This document shows, in pieces, positions 22,695 to 35,125 of a stretch of DNA of 64,000 nt. A program made the position numbers and the translations under genes. Within the stretch, counting starts at the first letter, position 1. The number at the start of each line of letters is the position of its first letter. The notes under the pieces were generated by a model. That model saw nothing but the letters and a program-made list of their open reading frames with translations. It had not been told where the DNA came from and searched no databases. Source of the DNA: Alligator mississippiensis (Eukaryota; Chordata; Crocodylia; Alligatoridae); contig NC_081826.1 in the NCBI RefSeq assembly GCF_030867095.1, forward strand, positions 43,316,001-43,380,000. Reading direction: 5' to 3'.

Positions 22695-25161
22695 CTAGAT
22701 TATGTTTTTTTTACTGTAGAGGGGATCTTCACCGTGTTCCCTTCTTAAGCTAAAAAGCACGCCCAGGACATTAGATCATGAAGGGATATGAATCTGAAAT
22801 TACATTTAAAATAAAAATTCTATATAAAAGAATATTAAAGTTACCAAGTAAACACTCAAGTTAGGAAGTGCCAGAATTCAGGCATTCTGCCTCTTGGTAA
22901 TGATTAACACCCTCTTGGCATAGGTATAAAACTGTATGATATACAAGACAACAGAAAACTAAATTTAGGGTATTGGACTTTCAATGAAATCTGTAAAATC
23001 CACCATTTCTACATCCAAAACGTATGTGTATTTTCCAAGGAAACATTAGTACTTTACATCAAATAATCGGCCCCTCAATTGTTGAGGAAATGATTTCTAA
23101 AATAACAAAGCTCTGAGAAAATAAAGTCATCAATGCTAGAAATTAGCAATAAGAAAATGGATTCTGAAGAAACTACTGACAAATAGAAAAAAAAAACCCG
23201 AGGAGGATTGTTAGCTATAAATCATAATATGATCCACCAAAGCTTGGATCACCTTACAAAGACCAGTGAGTAGAGAGAGGAATGGTAAGGGCAGATGGCA
23301 GTGCCTCTCCCAGTGATATAACCATAAATGAATGCAAACCATCTCTGAATACTGTATATGTCCCTGCCACTCTCAACAACAGATATAACTGGAAAGAACA
23401 TTAATACATTTCTTGGGAAAGACGATTAATCGCTTTGCTGCTTGGAATCAGTGTTTGAATCTGAGTTTGTTTTATGTGACTAGACTCAAGTATTCTATAT
23501 TATGGCAAATATGAAGTTGTATTAGTCCAGTGTATTACATTAGAGAATGGAAATGCTTTTACTTGCTAAGATCTGAGTTTCATGTTTATGTTTACCCTGC
23601 AACAGCTGATGACACAGCTACAGTGAATGCAGAGCTGCAGGATGCCACATACTTTACATACTTCTACTTGCCTATTACCTCTGAACTGTGGTTGGGGACA
23701 CAGGCTCCTGAAGCAAGTACAGAACAAAATAAACACTATGTTAACACTAACAGCAGCAAAATCTTTGTCTCAAAAGATCTCAAAATGAAGCCAAAGTATT
23801 GTCATGCTATCTTTTCATATTACACTATACATATATATGTCACTTTATTTGTGCATTGTTACTGATTTGAGATCTTAAACATCTATTATTTTGTTTTATA
23901 AATTATTTTTCAGTTCAATCTTAAATTAAAACTTTCATATCTCAAGATGTAAAAGAAACAGTCAATTTAAAAACTAGTCAAATGGAAGAAGCAAAAAACC
24001 TAGTTTTGAAATGAAGCTTCATCAATGTATAAGGGATTATATAACATGGTTATCTGTGAGACCAAGAGTCTGAATTCATTGACCCAGGAAGTCTCTTCCA
24101 ATCTTTTGTTTTTATCTTTCTAAAAGCATAGGACCCACTGGTTCCACTGTTGCATCTAGTATTCCCTTCCTTTCTTGTGCTTTTTATGGGAATATTTCCG
24201 TATGTTGTTCAAACATTTTTCTCTTCTGTTGCCGTGTGAACAATCTATACACAAAGGGAAACTGATTCACAATTAATACCACTGGAATAATTGTAAATCT
24301 GATTATACAGAATATACTGTAAAATGCACAAAATAAACTGAAAACTAAAGAAAATGCATTATTATTATCCTCCTCAATCACAGTAATTTTTTGATTTACT
24401 TATAACAAATATTGGACTATTTTCAGACAGTGATGCAGTTTTTAGGTTCACAGGGTCCCGCTGAACTTGATCTGCTCTGTTCAAAAAATAAATAGTGTAT
24501 CCATACATGTAAATGCAGCCAACATTGCATTTCCCTATACTATTAACTCCCATATTTCCTTACAATTCTTTAAAAAAAATATTTTAATCTTTTTATATTT
24601 AATTTTCATTTTCTCATAATTCTACCGTAAAACAAAGCTAATATCTCCAGATGGCAAATATAAACATCAAAATATGGACTGTCATTTAAAGAGATGGGAG
24701 ACATTTTTTAAAAATTAATTGTCAATTGCAGAGTAAAAATTCTTTTGAATATGCTATTAATATGGAAAGAGCAGATCTGACTGATGTACTATAGGTGGTA
24801 CATCTATAGTGTTAGATTATTCACCTACACACAAAATGTTACTTATTTCTCGATTGTTATATTGCAGGAAATTATTCAATAAGTCAACATGATACATTTC
24901 TACAATCCATGCTATGAAATGCAACAGGTCTTCAATGACATATATGGAACCCATATGTGTATACACAACTATGAGTGTGTGCATGAGACTTAACTGTTTT
25001 GCTAAATGCATATGAGGTAGCTGCATTTTTTCACATTTTTGTTGGTCCAAGGAGCAGTATATGTAAAAATCAGTGCAAAAAGCAAACAGCTTGCACCATA
25101 TCTGTTTTGTATTATATTATCAGAACTCAAAAATACATATAGATGGAAAGCCTCTTCCTTA
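22695..25161. other. Non-genic AT-rich DNA
   Basis: No gene or clear repeat is recognised. A short A-run occurs at about 23189. The open frame at 23530-23865 has no known motif. Confidence 0.5.
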
Positions 25162-25169
25162 CTCTAGGC

Positions 25170-25755
25170 CAGTACATCTCAAAACTACCCAGGTACCCTG
25201 GGTTGTTGCAAGGTCCTTCCAAATGTGCCACGGTGCCTGGCCACTATGCTAGGAAGTAAGCAGTTGCTTACCTCTTGCCAGAAGCTCCAGAATCCCACAG
25301 ACAAGCAGCATCCATGACTGCTTCTCACCTCCTTCCCCCCCACCCCCATCCCGCATAGCACCAGTGCTCCCAGAAGCATGCTTTACCATGTGCACAAGCA
25401 GGTGGGCAGCTGTGGGGCCCCTTTCAGTCTGGCTTGTTTCTTCCCACTCCATGCCTCCCATGCTCCAAGGGCTAACAAGAGGGGTCATAGGTACATATGG
25501 CTCCAGTAGCTGGTATGTGAGTTGCTGGAGGAGCAGCTGTGGCAGCAGACATGCATTTGCCCCTTCAGGTACAGATTGGGGGCAAGGAGGGGACAGATGG
25601 TAGAGAAAGCAGGGCACTGTGGGGGTAAGGTCCCGTCCCCGCCACCCTCACCAGGACCCAGCTAGATTCTAGCTCAGTAATTCTCAACCAGGGTGTTTCT
25701 AAATTCCAAAAAGTGTTGGGAGGATGCCTTCAAGCTAAAATGGTTGAGAATACTG
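25170..25755. mobile_element. hAT element (586 bp), CAGTANTTCTCAACC family
   Basis: The left end CAGTACATCTCAAAACTACC and right end GGTTGAGAATACTG are inverted partners. The 8-bp flanks CTCTAGGC (25162-25169) and CTTTAGGC (25756-25763) differ at one base. The core is GC-rich and carries frames on both strands that look like composition artefacts. A second CAGTAATTCTCAACC end at 25676 near the right border suggests a shorter or nested terminal copy. Confidence 0.8.
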
Positions 25756-25763
25756 CTTTAGGC

Positions 25764-26649
25764 TTTTACATACCTTTTGGAGGTCTTGCTACTTATAGTT
25801 TCTCACATACCCTGATAATAAATGTTCTCTAAAAATATTAAGTATGACACATGCAATTCCAAACTGCTACAGATATAATACCTGATTTATTCATAAAGAG
25901 AATTAAACTGAACTTTCCCATATCCCTCAAACCAAACTTCTTTTACATATAAAAATATCTGGTCACAGCCCAAGGATCCAATATAACCTTTATTTCCTGA
26001 GCAGCAGAAATCCATCTATCAGCCAGGATATGCCTATGCCTAACGGCACCAACTCCTCAAGTTGTCTGACTACATCAAAACCTTTGCCTTTTTTTTACAA
26101 TGGACTGGTCGATATACAAATAGATAACAAAATAATGAAACAAGTTGCAATTCACACCTATAGCTATTTGGGTGTAAGACTGCATGTAGGCACTCTTATT
26201 TTGGTTTAAATCAATTTTGCTTTGTTTAAGCCTCGTCTGCACTACAACTAAGTGTATTGTACCATTAAAATGCGAAAGGGACCTAATGGTGTCTCCATAA
26301 TAAGGGGAAAGAGTTGGACTCTACTTCCACATTTTCTGCCAAAATTATATGCATTTCTGTCAATTCTGTAAAGGAGTATCTCTGTTTTCTACCTCTTTTA
26401 CAATACTTTATAAGCATGATGCTATAATATAAAAATTAAGTTTATTAAGTGATACTGTGGGTCATTCTATACATGGGCTTTGATCCAGTATCAGGATTTA
26501 TGGCTATATTGATGTACCATTTTGGAAAACCTAGCTACAGCTTGGCTTTTCTCCAATAGGGTTATTCCATGAATTTTCTCTATAGTCTCCAAACTAAACC
26601 GTGATTAAAGAACTAAATTTGTTCCTGATCTAAGGTAATCAGAACTCAG
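25764..26649. other. Non-genic AT-rich DNA
   Basis: No gene or defined repeat seen. A CCTCGTCTGCACTACAACTA motif at about 26231 resembles a decayed hAT end but has no visible partner. Confidence 0.45.
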
Positions 26650-26820
26650 CAAGGGCAGGAAGGGACCCTTGGAGGCCATCTAGTCTAACTGCCTGATCAA
26701 GGCAGATCAACCCTGCCTGCACTGGATAAATGTTTGTCTAACCTGCATGTACAAGCTTTCAGTGACACAGATTCCACAGCCTCTTGGTATTCTGTTCCAG
26801 TGCTTAACCACCCTCTCACA
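26650..26820 (-). mobile_element. Old CR1-like LINE 3' fragment, minus strand
   Basis: GGGCAGGAAGGGACCCTTGG, CATCTAGTCTAACTGCCTGA, TTTGTCTAACCTGCATGTAC and GATTCCACAGCCTC follow the reversed 3' region of amniote CR1. No coding frame is left. Confidence 0.75.
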
Positions 26821-28148
26821 AAGCATGATCTTGAAGAGGAATCCTATAATCCATAGAAGTTAAGTAATGATAACAACAATGGTATTTTACCCTTGTGGGA
26901 GATCTGCAGTTCCTATCAGCATTGCAAGACGGAAACATGCACAGGTATGGTGTCATGCACAAACATGAAATAAATAAAATCATTATAATGTTTAGCCATG
27001 CTAGAGTGAGCTGTGTGTTAATTGGGGCTCCTATCAAAATGTTTTCTACAGTGAAAACAGGCCCTAGTGTTTTAGCTATCCTTGTCATGGCTTTGTTGAA
27101 ATGAATAGCCTCAGAGGAATTCAAGTATTAATTGGTCTCTGAATGCCTTCAGGAGTGTGACCCTCTCAGATCCTCAGTGATATGTTGATGACACGTTCTT
27201 CTAGTGTGAATTGATCTTTTCCATTAAGAATTAATTACTTCTGAGTCACACAAACTACCATACAACTCCTTAAAAGCTGAGGTACCTTGAAATATAAAAT
27301 ATTTATGTAGTCACCCACTTCAGTTTGCTATTGTTAAAGAGAGATGAAATTAACAGTCATCTTTTGATGTCTCAGACAAATTCTTCCTCAGGGCTTTTGG
27401 GATCATATGGTTTCTTTCTACTAAGATGATTTTATGTAGGTAGAGCAATCTGCGCTCACTTCAAGAAAAGCAGTCTTCAATTTAATATTCCACCTACTTC
27501 AGTTGCAACAGCATCAGTGCACACAGAATGGAGACTGCTGCAGTTGAATGATGGCAACAGTGACAATACGAGTGCATATGGGAATCCCAGGAAAAACCTT
27601 AATCATCATCATTAACATTTTATTTTTTGTAATGCAATTCCTGTACCACAATTTGCCATACCAGACTGAACAGTGCCCAAGGAAGACAGAAATCTGCATA
27701 AATATGAATAGGGGAATGGGTGGGAGGAGGAGAAGAATCACAGATCTGGAACTGCAGGAGAGACTTTCCCTGTTTTATTTTAATTTTGTTTTGCCTGCAC
27801 TTCCATTTTAATGGCAGGTATGAGTCTAAGGCACAAGAAGTGTAGCAAGGTTGTGTCTGGCCCTCTGCTCCCACAGGTCATGTTTTTATTTGTAGGAAGT
27901 TTACTTTTCAACAACCCCTTGCTGAGACCTGCTTATTATAGCACTAAACTAAATAGTAAATGGAAGGTAGAAACATCACCAGTGGACCATTTTAAAACTA
28001 GATAAGTTGGTGGAGCCGTTTTTCTCCCAAAGTACAAAGATATGTTAGCCTTAATGTTCTTTTCTGCACTGCAGATATAACAGTATCAGAAAATCCATTT
28101 CAATGAACTGTAAATCCATTTGTTAACAGTCTTAGACTGCAAGCTCTT
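26821..28148. other. Non-genic DNA
   Basis: AT-rich, with no gene recognised. Short frames on both strands have no motifs. Confidence 0.45.
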
Positions 28149-28568
28149 TGGGCTTGTTTTCACTACAAAGTTAACATGATTTATAACTTGATTGAAGCCC
28201 CAGCCTGAATTCCCTCTATATACAGAAAAGCCCTTAACTCAAATGCTCTAGTACTCCTGACTTGAGCTGGCTAGCCTAAGAGGAGGGAATAGGCTATATA
28301 GTGCCGCTTGAGTGTCATTAGTTTCCAGTGTTTTTCCAATATTTTCCCTTCCCATGCATCTAGAAATGACAGACAAGTTTTCAAAATAATTTACAGAATA
28401 GTTCATGTTATAGGGCTAAAAACCATGGGACTGACTCATGGAAATCTTAGTCCCACACATGAGACTGCTTTGGTAGCATAGATACAGAATATCAATGTAT
28501 TTTGAACCGAGGTGGCTCTCACTTGAGTTAAGCTTACTCAGGTTAAATCTGCAGTAAAGACATACCCG
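28149..28568. mobile_element. hAT-like TIR element (about 420 bp), old
   Basis: The left end TGGGCTTGTTTTCACTACAA, continuing AGTTAAC, and the right end GTTAAATCTGCAGTAAAGAC, continuing ATACCCG, pair as inverted repeats at about 70 percent over 27 bp. The inner sequence has ACTTGAGCTGG / ACTTGAGTTAAGC motifs in both halves. No flanking duplication survives. Confidence 0.5.
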
Positions 28569-31074
28569 TTATGTCTGTATGGTTACTGTATGGTTGTGAC
28601 AACATTTAGTTCAGACTCATGGAGCTACCATGAAATCAATTAGCAAATGGATTACTTGTAAAATCTCAGATACAGTTGGTCCAATAGAAGAAACCCTTGC
28701 TGCTTGTTTATTTCAATATTACTAACAGGAAGGAACAAGATTCAGGATTACTCAAAAAAACCTCCGTTGTTTATCCAAAGGAGAGAGAAGGACACTGTAC
28801 ACTTATCTGTAGCAATAATGGTGCAAGAGGAGAAACAGCTTGAACCGGATCTTGTTTTCTAAAGCACTTCAGATGTCTATATGAAACCCAGCTGCACAAG
28901 GCCTCAGTCATCTGATCTCTGTTCTGCAGAGCTTCAGTTGAAAGCAGTCCTCAGACCATGTATCTTTGAAGGGGATAAGTAATATGCCTTTGAACATTAC
29001 TATTAGCTGTAAATAAGTTTATATTACACGAAAAAGACAGTGCCAGTTAGGATTGAGTCCCCATTTTGCTCAGCAGAGTATAAATGAAGAGGAGACAATT
29101 GCTTCATTGAAGGGTTTATTATTTAAAGAACTATTACTTGTTATATACTAACAGTGAACTTAGCTCCACATAAAACACGCACAAAGGCGTTGTTGCCTCT
29201 GTTGGAAATGGAAGTATTCTGTAATGTTCACTGTGTTATTAGGACGTTTATTTACTAATATCCTGGTGTGGTTTAAAAGAAGAATCAGACTGGCATAATA
29301 GGAGATCTGTAAGGAAAAGCAGGCTGGTCAAAGAAGGACTCATTTCTCCACAAACACTTGAAGGCTGTTAAAAGAAAATGCCAAGACAAGAAAAGACTTG
29401 GGAGAACAAGATGACCAAAAGGACTACATTAGGTTAGAAAGGGTCACTTTCTCTTAAAGTAGGGAGATCTGTGAAGGAACCAGACTGAGACACATATTCA
29501 CTGCAGCCATTGGAAGAAACTATTTCTGCCAACCTTGCCATCAATAACAATTTAGGTAAGATAAATGTATGTAGTTGTGTTGTTTCAAAATCTTTTTGTT
29601 CCTAATGCATTGGTCCAACTGCTAAAATAAATAATTATTACAAATAAATGCACTGGTCTGCTGGTCACAGACTCCCAACAGAAGAATGAGCAAACCCAGT
29701 TGCACCTGCTAAACAAGAATAGTTGATAGGGTACAGTCCAGGCTTGGTCTAAGAGTGGAAAAAATATGGAATTCATGCTGGAGTAGCTAAAAACATGAAG
29801 CCAGACATTTAAAGAGGTTAACTTAGAAAGACCAGGAAAGAGGTAAGGGATGTTGCTAATTGTGATATGGTAGAATTTTATAATCTAAGGGTTTGATCAT
29901 GCTTCCATGAGTGTGACTAGGAGCTGATACATGCCCTACATTAAACAAACAACATAGTTCAGATGCAAAATGCACCATGTGGTAATCAGATTTTAAATGG
30001 CGTAATACTCCTTTAATAACTTTCTTCTGTCCATTAATGTTAAATGTTGGAAATGTGTTTTGAGATATGATTAAAATAAAGCGGTATCCAAGTTTGTTGA
30101 TTCAGTGAAGTTGCATCCAACTGTCTGTGCACAAGTGCTACCTTAATTTGAGACAAATCTAATACATTTGCAAATTGAAAGAAGTTTGTTGTTTTACCTA
30201 AATGTTCAGAGAAAGAGAGATTACTAGTCATCTCTATAAACTGGTTAATTGATTGTGAGTCTTACGTATTCATTGTAGATAGGCTTTTTAACAGAACTGT
30301 CAAGAGAAATGTTTAGTTAACAAATAATTACTGATTGAAAGTATGGCAATAAATGTCAGATATTTATTAAGGAATTTTGATAACACCCAGGTGGAATTTT
30401 CTCTCTAATCTGTGGGATTCTACCAGTGATTGCTGCAAAAGCCTATTTCCGGGGAATTAATGACTGATGTAATGTTAACTTTTAATTTTACTTAGTCACA
30501 TTCCTGTATTGTAACATAAAACATGTTAAGACACAGAGAAAATAATTCACAACAGTATAAAGTTAGTAAGCCAAAAAAGCAGAAGATTCTTTTCCCATCC
30601 CTGGTCTCTCATTCCTAGACTAGTAAGAACTAGTGATGTTGCACAAGGCAACCTGACAAACCTTGTGAAACAGGTACCTTCACGTGTCATCTGAAATGAT
30701 CTCTATAGCTCAGCCAGACCAAGGCGAATAGGCTGGTCATAGAATATTATCCTTTTACTATTAAAGGCTGGTGGAGAATTTTGGAAACTCAGTACATGGG
30801 TTAGATACATGGAAGGGTTTCAGCTTCTGGTGGATCAGGTTTGGGGAGGGGTTTCTTTGCAGGTGAGGGAAGATTCCTAGACCTGAATCCCCAGAGGGTA
30901 GAGAGAGTTTTATTCTAAGAGTATGAAAGACCTTGGATGTGGAAGGGCTGACCTCGGAGACCCTAGAAGAAGATTGGACGAGCCAGAGGGCATAGGTAAC
31001 GGAACTACCATACACTGTAGGTCCAAGAAACAGCACTTACTTTAACAAAATATAGAAAAGTCCATTATTAACTG
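28569..31074. other. Non-genic DNA
   Basis: Unique-looking AT-rich DNA with no supported gene, RNA or transposon. The 30780-31030 part is slightly more GC-rich with no identifiable origin. Confidence 0.45.
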
Positions 31075-31727
31075 ATAAATATTAGGCCTATGCAAAGTGG
31101 CTAGTATTCGCTTTGGATTCAAATTCGGATGATTCAGGGGACAGTGATTCGATTCGATTCGGTTGCTGCTGAATCTCCGACTCTCTGAATCAACCAGGCC
31201 CATCCCCTGCCCCTCTTCCAGCCTGGCAATGGCTGCCCCAGCTTCCGGCACTTGTTAAAAAAAAAAGCCCCGGTTCACCGGGTGCTGCCGGGCCGGGGGC
31301 AATCCCCACTGCCCCATGCTGCATGAGGGGCTCTGCACAAACCCCCTGACCACCCCCCCTCGCTCCCCCATGGGTGCCCCCTCCCTCCCCCCGGGCCAGC
31401 TGCGGCCCTTTAAGAAAAAGAAACTAAGCAAACACTGGGACTCACCACTCCTGCCAGAGGGGAGGGTCAATCCCTGCTGCCCCCCATTGCCCCATGCCAG
31501 CTGGGGGCCTCTACACAAGCCCTCGAAGCCCTGAACCTGCTGCAGGAGCAGAGTCCCGGGACATTTCTCGGCTTTTTTTTTCTTGAAGGGCCAGAGCTGG
31601 TCCAGGCGGGGCACCCATGGGGGGGCTGGGGAAGCGAGGGAGGGGTCAGGGGGCTCGTGGCAGTGCTGGCAGGGATGCCGCCATGGTCCCCTCCCCAGAC
31701 CCTCTCCCCTGCCACTAGTACTTACCA

Positions 31728-33022
31728 TAGGGGTGGGCAATTATTTCAGGCGGAAGGCCGCTTACTCAGTTTTGGCAATCTGTCTAGGGCTGCATGGGTA
31801 GCCCTGCTCCTTGACAGGTGACCCGCCCCCTGGTCACCATCTTGGGACCAATGTCCCATTGTCTTGGGACCAATGTCCCAGGGCCAGCACTGTTGGGGCC
31901 CAGAGCAGGGCACAGGCTGGCAGGGGTCTGTGGAGCTGAGCTGGGCTGCACCAGCAGGGAGAGGGGGGAGCTGGCCTGGCTCCATATAGCCCCTGCTGGC
32001 CAGGACCCTGTACTTCTGCCACCTTGCTCTGGGCCCTGCTGGTGCTGGCCCCGGTACACTGGTGTAGGCCCCGTGCACCTGCTCACTCCCAGTGCCCCGC
32101 AGCCCTGTGGTACAGGTCGGGGGCAGCGTGCAGCTCCAACCCCCTGCTCACCAGCAGGGAACAAACTGGTGCTGAGTGTGGGGAAAAGCGGCCCGTCCCC
32201 CGCCCTGTGGCCAGCGCTCCTTGCTGCAGCCACTCGCAGTCTGTGCAGGGCTGTCCTGAGCAGGCACAGGCAGCCCAGAGGTGGTGGTGGCAAACACTGC
32301 CCGGCTCCAGGCTTGCCCACTGGGGCTGCACTGCAGCGGCAGCAGCTGCGGCCTCCCCCACCAGCTTGCCATGCCGGGCAGTGTTTGCCACCACCACCTC
32401 TGGGCTGCCCAGTGCATGAGCTCCAGGTGGGCGCAGCAATCGGGGCGGGGGGGCCACAGCTGCTGCCGCTGTGGCACAGCCCTGACGGGTGAGCCCAGAG
32501 CCGGTGTGGGGCCCAGGCTGGCAGCAGGGGCAGGTTACAAGGTGGTGCTGAGCGTGAGGCAGGGGGGAGGAAGGGGAAGCAGCTGCTCCTCCGCCCCATG
32601 GCCGGCACCCTGTGCTGCAGCCACTCACAGCCTGCATGGGCTGCGAGTGGCTGCAGCAGGGAGAACCAGCCACAGGGCAGGCGAGGGGCTGTTTTTCGCC
32701 GGGCTCAGCTTTTCCCCGGGCTCCTTCCCTACCCGAGGTCCCCCCCACCCATACCTGAGTTTCTGGTATGGTGCACTCACATGGTCCCAGGCCAGGAGCC
32801 CCCGTTGGGGCTTGCGGCTGGGGGGCAGGGCCAGGCAGGCCCTGCTGTTGTGGGAGTCCTCTGAGCTTCCCATGGGTCCTACTACCCTGGTTCCTGTCAT
32901 TTTTGACAGGAACCAAGGACAGATCAATATTCATTTTCTAAATTTTTTAGGGGCCCCGTAGGCTGGATAGAATGGCCTTGCAGGCCAGATCTGGCCTGTG
33001 GGCCATATTTCGCCCACCCCTG
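31728..33022 (-). mobile_element. hAT element (inner, 1.3 kb), CAGGGGTGGGC family
   Basis: The ends TAGGGGTGGGC and GCCCACCCCTG are inverted and flanked by an exact 8-bp duplication ACTTACCA (31720-31727 and 33023-33030). The right-hand 100 bp is the reverse complement of the MITE at 12946-13131, which sets the relative orientation. The 1.1-kb GC-rich core is rich in GCAGCAGC and GGGCAGTGTTTGCCACCACC repeats that also occur inverted (near 32280 and 32380). Long frames on both strands in this core show no transposase signature. Confidence 0.92.
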
Positions 33023-33084
33023 ACTTACCAGTTTGAAGTCAGCTGCAGCTCCCTGCTGCAGCCACCAGGGACTGTCTGAACCAT

Positions 33085-33125
33085 CAAAGCTCTCCGAATC
33101 TTTTCTGAAGATTCGGAGAGCTTTG
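33085..33125. repeat. Perfect 18-bp inverted repeat (5-nt loop)
   Basis: CAAAGCTCTCCGAATCTT (33085-33102) and its exact reverse complement AAGATTCGGAGAGCTTTG (33108-33125) are separated by TTCTG. It lies in the outer hAT element and is built from the ATTCGG motif of its subterminal region. Confidence 0.95.
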
Positions 33126-33426
33126 AATCAATTCGGACTTTTAAATTGGTCCCCTGATTCAATTTGGATTTGGAGATTCAGCCACCAAATCAAGCTGAGT
33201 CTCCTCCTAATCGAATCACCACCCAAAGCTTTGCAAAGCCCAATAAATATATAACAGGAGTTCTTTCCAGGTGACATCTTAAAAGAATATATTTGATTGC
33301 CAAAAAACAATACATTTGAAATAAATCAATTCATTTTCAAGGTTCATATGTTGTGAGGAAATAGGCATTTCTTTGTATTTGCTATGAAATAAGATTTAAT
33401 TTTTCTAGAGTAACTAAGGTCTTTAA

Positions 33427-33834
33427 GGGCACATCTACACATGTATATTAATTTGATACAATAAACTCCGACACATATTGGGCCAAAGTTTATTGTTCCT
33501 GGGCACCGTGTTTATATGTATGCCCAGGACTGCAGCATATTGAGCTGGGTTGGAGTAGCCCTGGCTGGCAGGGTACTCAGGGGGCCAGCCTGCCAGCCTG
33601 GGGCTGCTCCAACTCAGCTCACTGTGCTGCAGAAGGGCTGGCTGGGACACGAAGGTGCTCCAGTGTGGGGCTAGCCAGCAGGCAGCCTCCACACTGAAGC
33701 ACTCTCATGCCCCAGCCACATCAGCATCTACACGTGTTGTGCTGTAGAGTAAAAAATTCTGCATTTACAAGTACTACCCTGCTGTGGAGTTTATTAGTTT
33801 ATTCCAGCCTAATAGCCCTACACATGTAGATGCC
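33427..33834. mobile_element. hAT-like TIR element, GGGCACATCTACACATG family
   Basis: The left end GGGCACATCTACACATGT and right end ACACATGTAGATGCC pair as inverted repeats. The interior has AATAAACTCC / GGAGTTTATTAG motifs in opposite orientation in its two halves, and a GC-rich middle. The flanks do not share a clear duplication. Related to the copies at 8051 and 57682. Confidence 0.55.
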
Positions 33835-34664
33835 AAGATGTTTACTGTGGAGCTAATTAATCTATTCCTCAGGAAATGTCTCATGGAAATGTGCCCAAGA
33901 TTGCTCATTTAGGTCCCTTTACCGTGTCTCAATTTGGACATCCAAAACCATTAATTACAGTTAAAGCTTTAGCCCAATTTTTATATAGAGTTTTGGGGTA
34001 ACATCATAGATAAACACATTATTGCCACTTAGCAACCTTATCTGTTTTTTTAAAGGAATATCTTCTGTTCTTGGAATTCAAGCACAGATGTTGGATTAGT
34101 AAAGCAGTTGTTAGAAAAATCTTAGCTCATCTTATTCTTTTGTAAGGATATCCTGATCTCTCTTTATTCTAAATGCAAAATGTAAGTAAGTGTGGGTAGG
34201 AGATTAATTTACCTTATATAAGCAACATTACACAACATCATCTATTGTTAAGAGGAGAATCATTGTATATAGCATCTTGGTGAGAAAAAGTATGATAGAA
34301 GTTTCTGAAACGTGAACACAATGGATATGAAACAATTAATTTAGAGATGTAGAAAGAAAGGACTGGGAAGGGACTTCCTGGCTTAGTGAGCTCAGTCCTC
34401 TGCTATCACAGAGACCATGCCATATAATCCTGTTCATAACCTATCAATCTGATTATTTAATAATAGTAAAAATAATAATAGAAAGAAAAAGTAGAAACAG
34501 ATTCCAAGCTTTAGATCATCTAGTTCCAGGAATTGTACAGGGTTTAGGAAATATTAAGTCCCTTTAAATTTCTAAGTATTATTACTCAGTTTCTTCTGGA
34601 GCAGTTCTTGTTTCCACGCACAGGTTTAGAAAGCTACCTTACACTTACGAAGGGCTAAGAGTGT
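33835..34664. other. Non-genic DNA, possible old CR1 trace
   Basis: Mostly unique AT-rich sequence. At 34330-34450 the string AGAAAGGACTGGGAAGGGAC and nearby CTCAGTCCTCTGC resemble a very diverged CR1 3' region, too weak to call. Confidence 0.35.
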
Positions 34665-34844
34665 TCACACATGGAACTCTGCCAGCCTGCAAGGGAAAAG
34701 CCAGAGTTTCCCACATTTGTCTCCTTTAAAGGAGAATCCATTTTTAAAGCTTGTTGATTTATTTTTTTAATTTAAAGTTTGCAACCCATTCATATATTCT
34801 TGAGACCCACTTTTGGGTCACGACCGACAGGTTGAGAAATGCCG
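34665..34844 (-). mobile_element. hAT-like fragment, CNGCGGTTCTCAACC type
   Basis: The right edge reads TTTGGGTCACGACCGACAGG then TTGAGAAATGCCG, the reverse of the common hAT start with a GGGTCGTGACCC motif. The segment at 34680-34740 (CAGCCTGCAAGGGAAA...TCTCCTTTAAAGGAGAA) resembles the reverse complement of 9495-9570, so elements share modules. The left terminus was not found. Confidence 0.5.
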
Positions 34845-34860
34845 CCTTAGACTGACTTGT

Positions 34861-35125
34861 TCAGAGGTGCATGAGCTTTCATAGGCTACAGCAGATTTTG
34901 TCAGAGGTTATGAATGGACTTGCAGAGTGCAGTGGTACTAAACAGAAAAGAATAAAGTGCCTCTCCACCCCTGCTTCCCTATCCTTTTTAATTTCTTTAT
35001 TCTTTTCTATTTGGTACCCCTGCTCTCTTCAACTCCACTCATAGGATCCAGCAAAATAGCCTAAAGAAGCTCATGTCTCTCAGAAGGAGTTAGTTTAAGG
35101 TGCCACCCCTCCCCTGCCTTTTGCT
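34861..35125. repeat. Two opposite copies of one repeat end
   Basis: GTGCATGAGCTTTCATAGGC (34867) reads on the minus strand as a GCCTATGAAAGCTCATGCAC block, and AAAGAAGCTCATGTCTCTCA (35064) with AGTTAGTTTAAGGTGCCACC reads on the plus strand. Both resemble a widespread amniote repeat end, arranged tail to tail around about 150 bp. The layout resembles the foldback at 22165. Confidence 0.4.

Larger units (their letters stand above)
31083..33242. mobile_element. hAT element (outer), TAGGGG-GCAAAG family, holding a nested hAT
   Basis: The ends TAGGCCTATGCAAAG and CTTTGCAAAGCCCA are inverted partners. They are flanked by an exact 8-bp duplication ATAAATAT (31075-31082 and 33243-33250). Next to each end lie GATTCGATTCGG / CCGAATC runs, as in the element at 15523. 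The body includes a GC-rich stretch (31190-31727) and an insertion at 31728-33022. An 18-bp perfect hairpin lies at 33085-33125. Without the insert it would be about 870 bp. No transposase. Confidence 0.9.

Noticed and set aside
22697-31074. Exons of genes that flank FRAT in other vertebrates
   Set aside because: No frame with recognisable protein similarity and splice-like borders was seen in this or the other unique stretches.
31784-32934. Several 220-283 residue frames on both strands
   Set aside because: They all lie in the GC-rich core of the nested hAT element and show no transposase or other domain.
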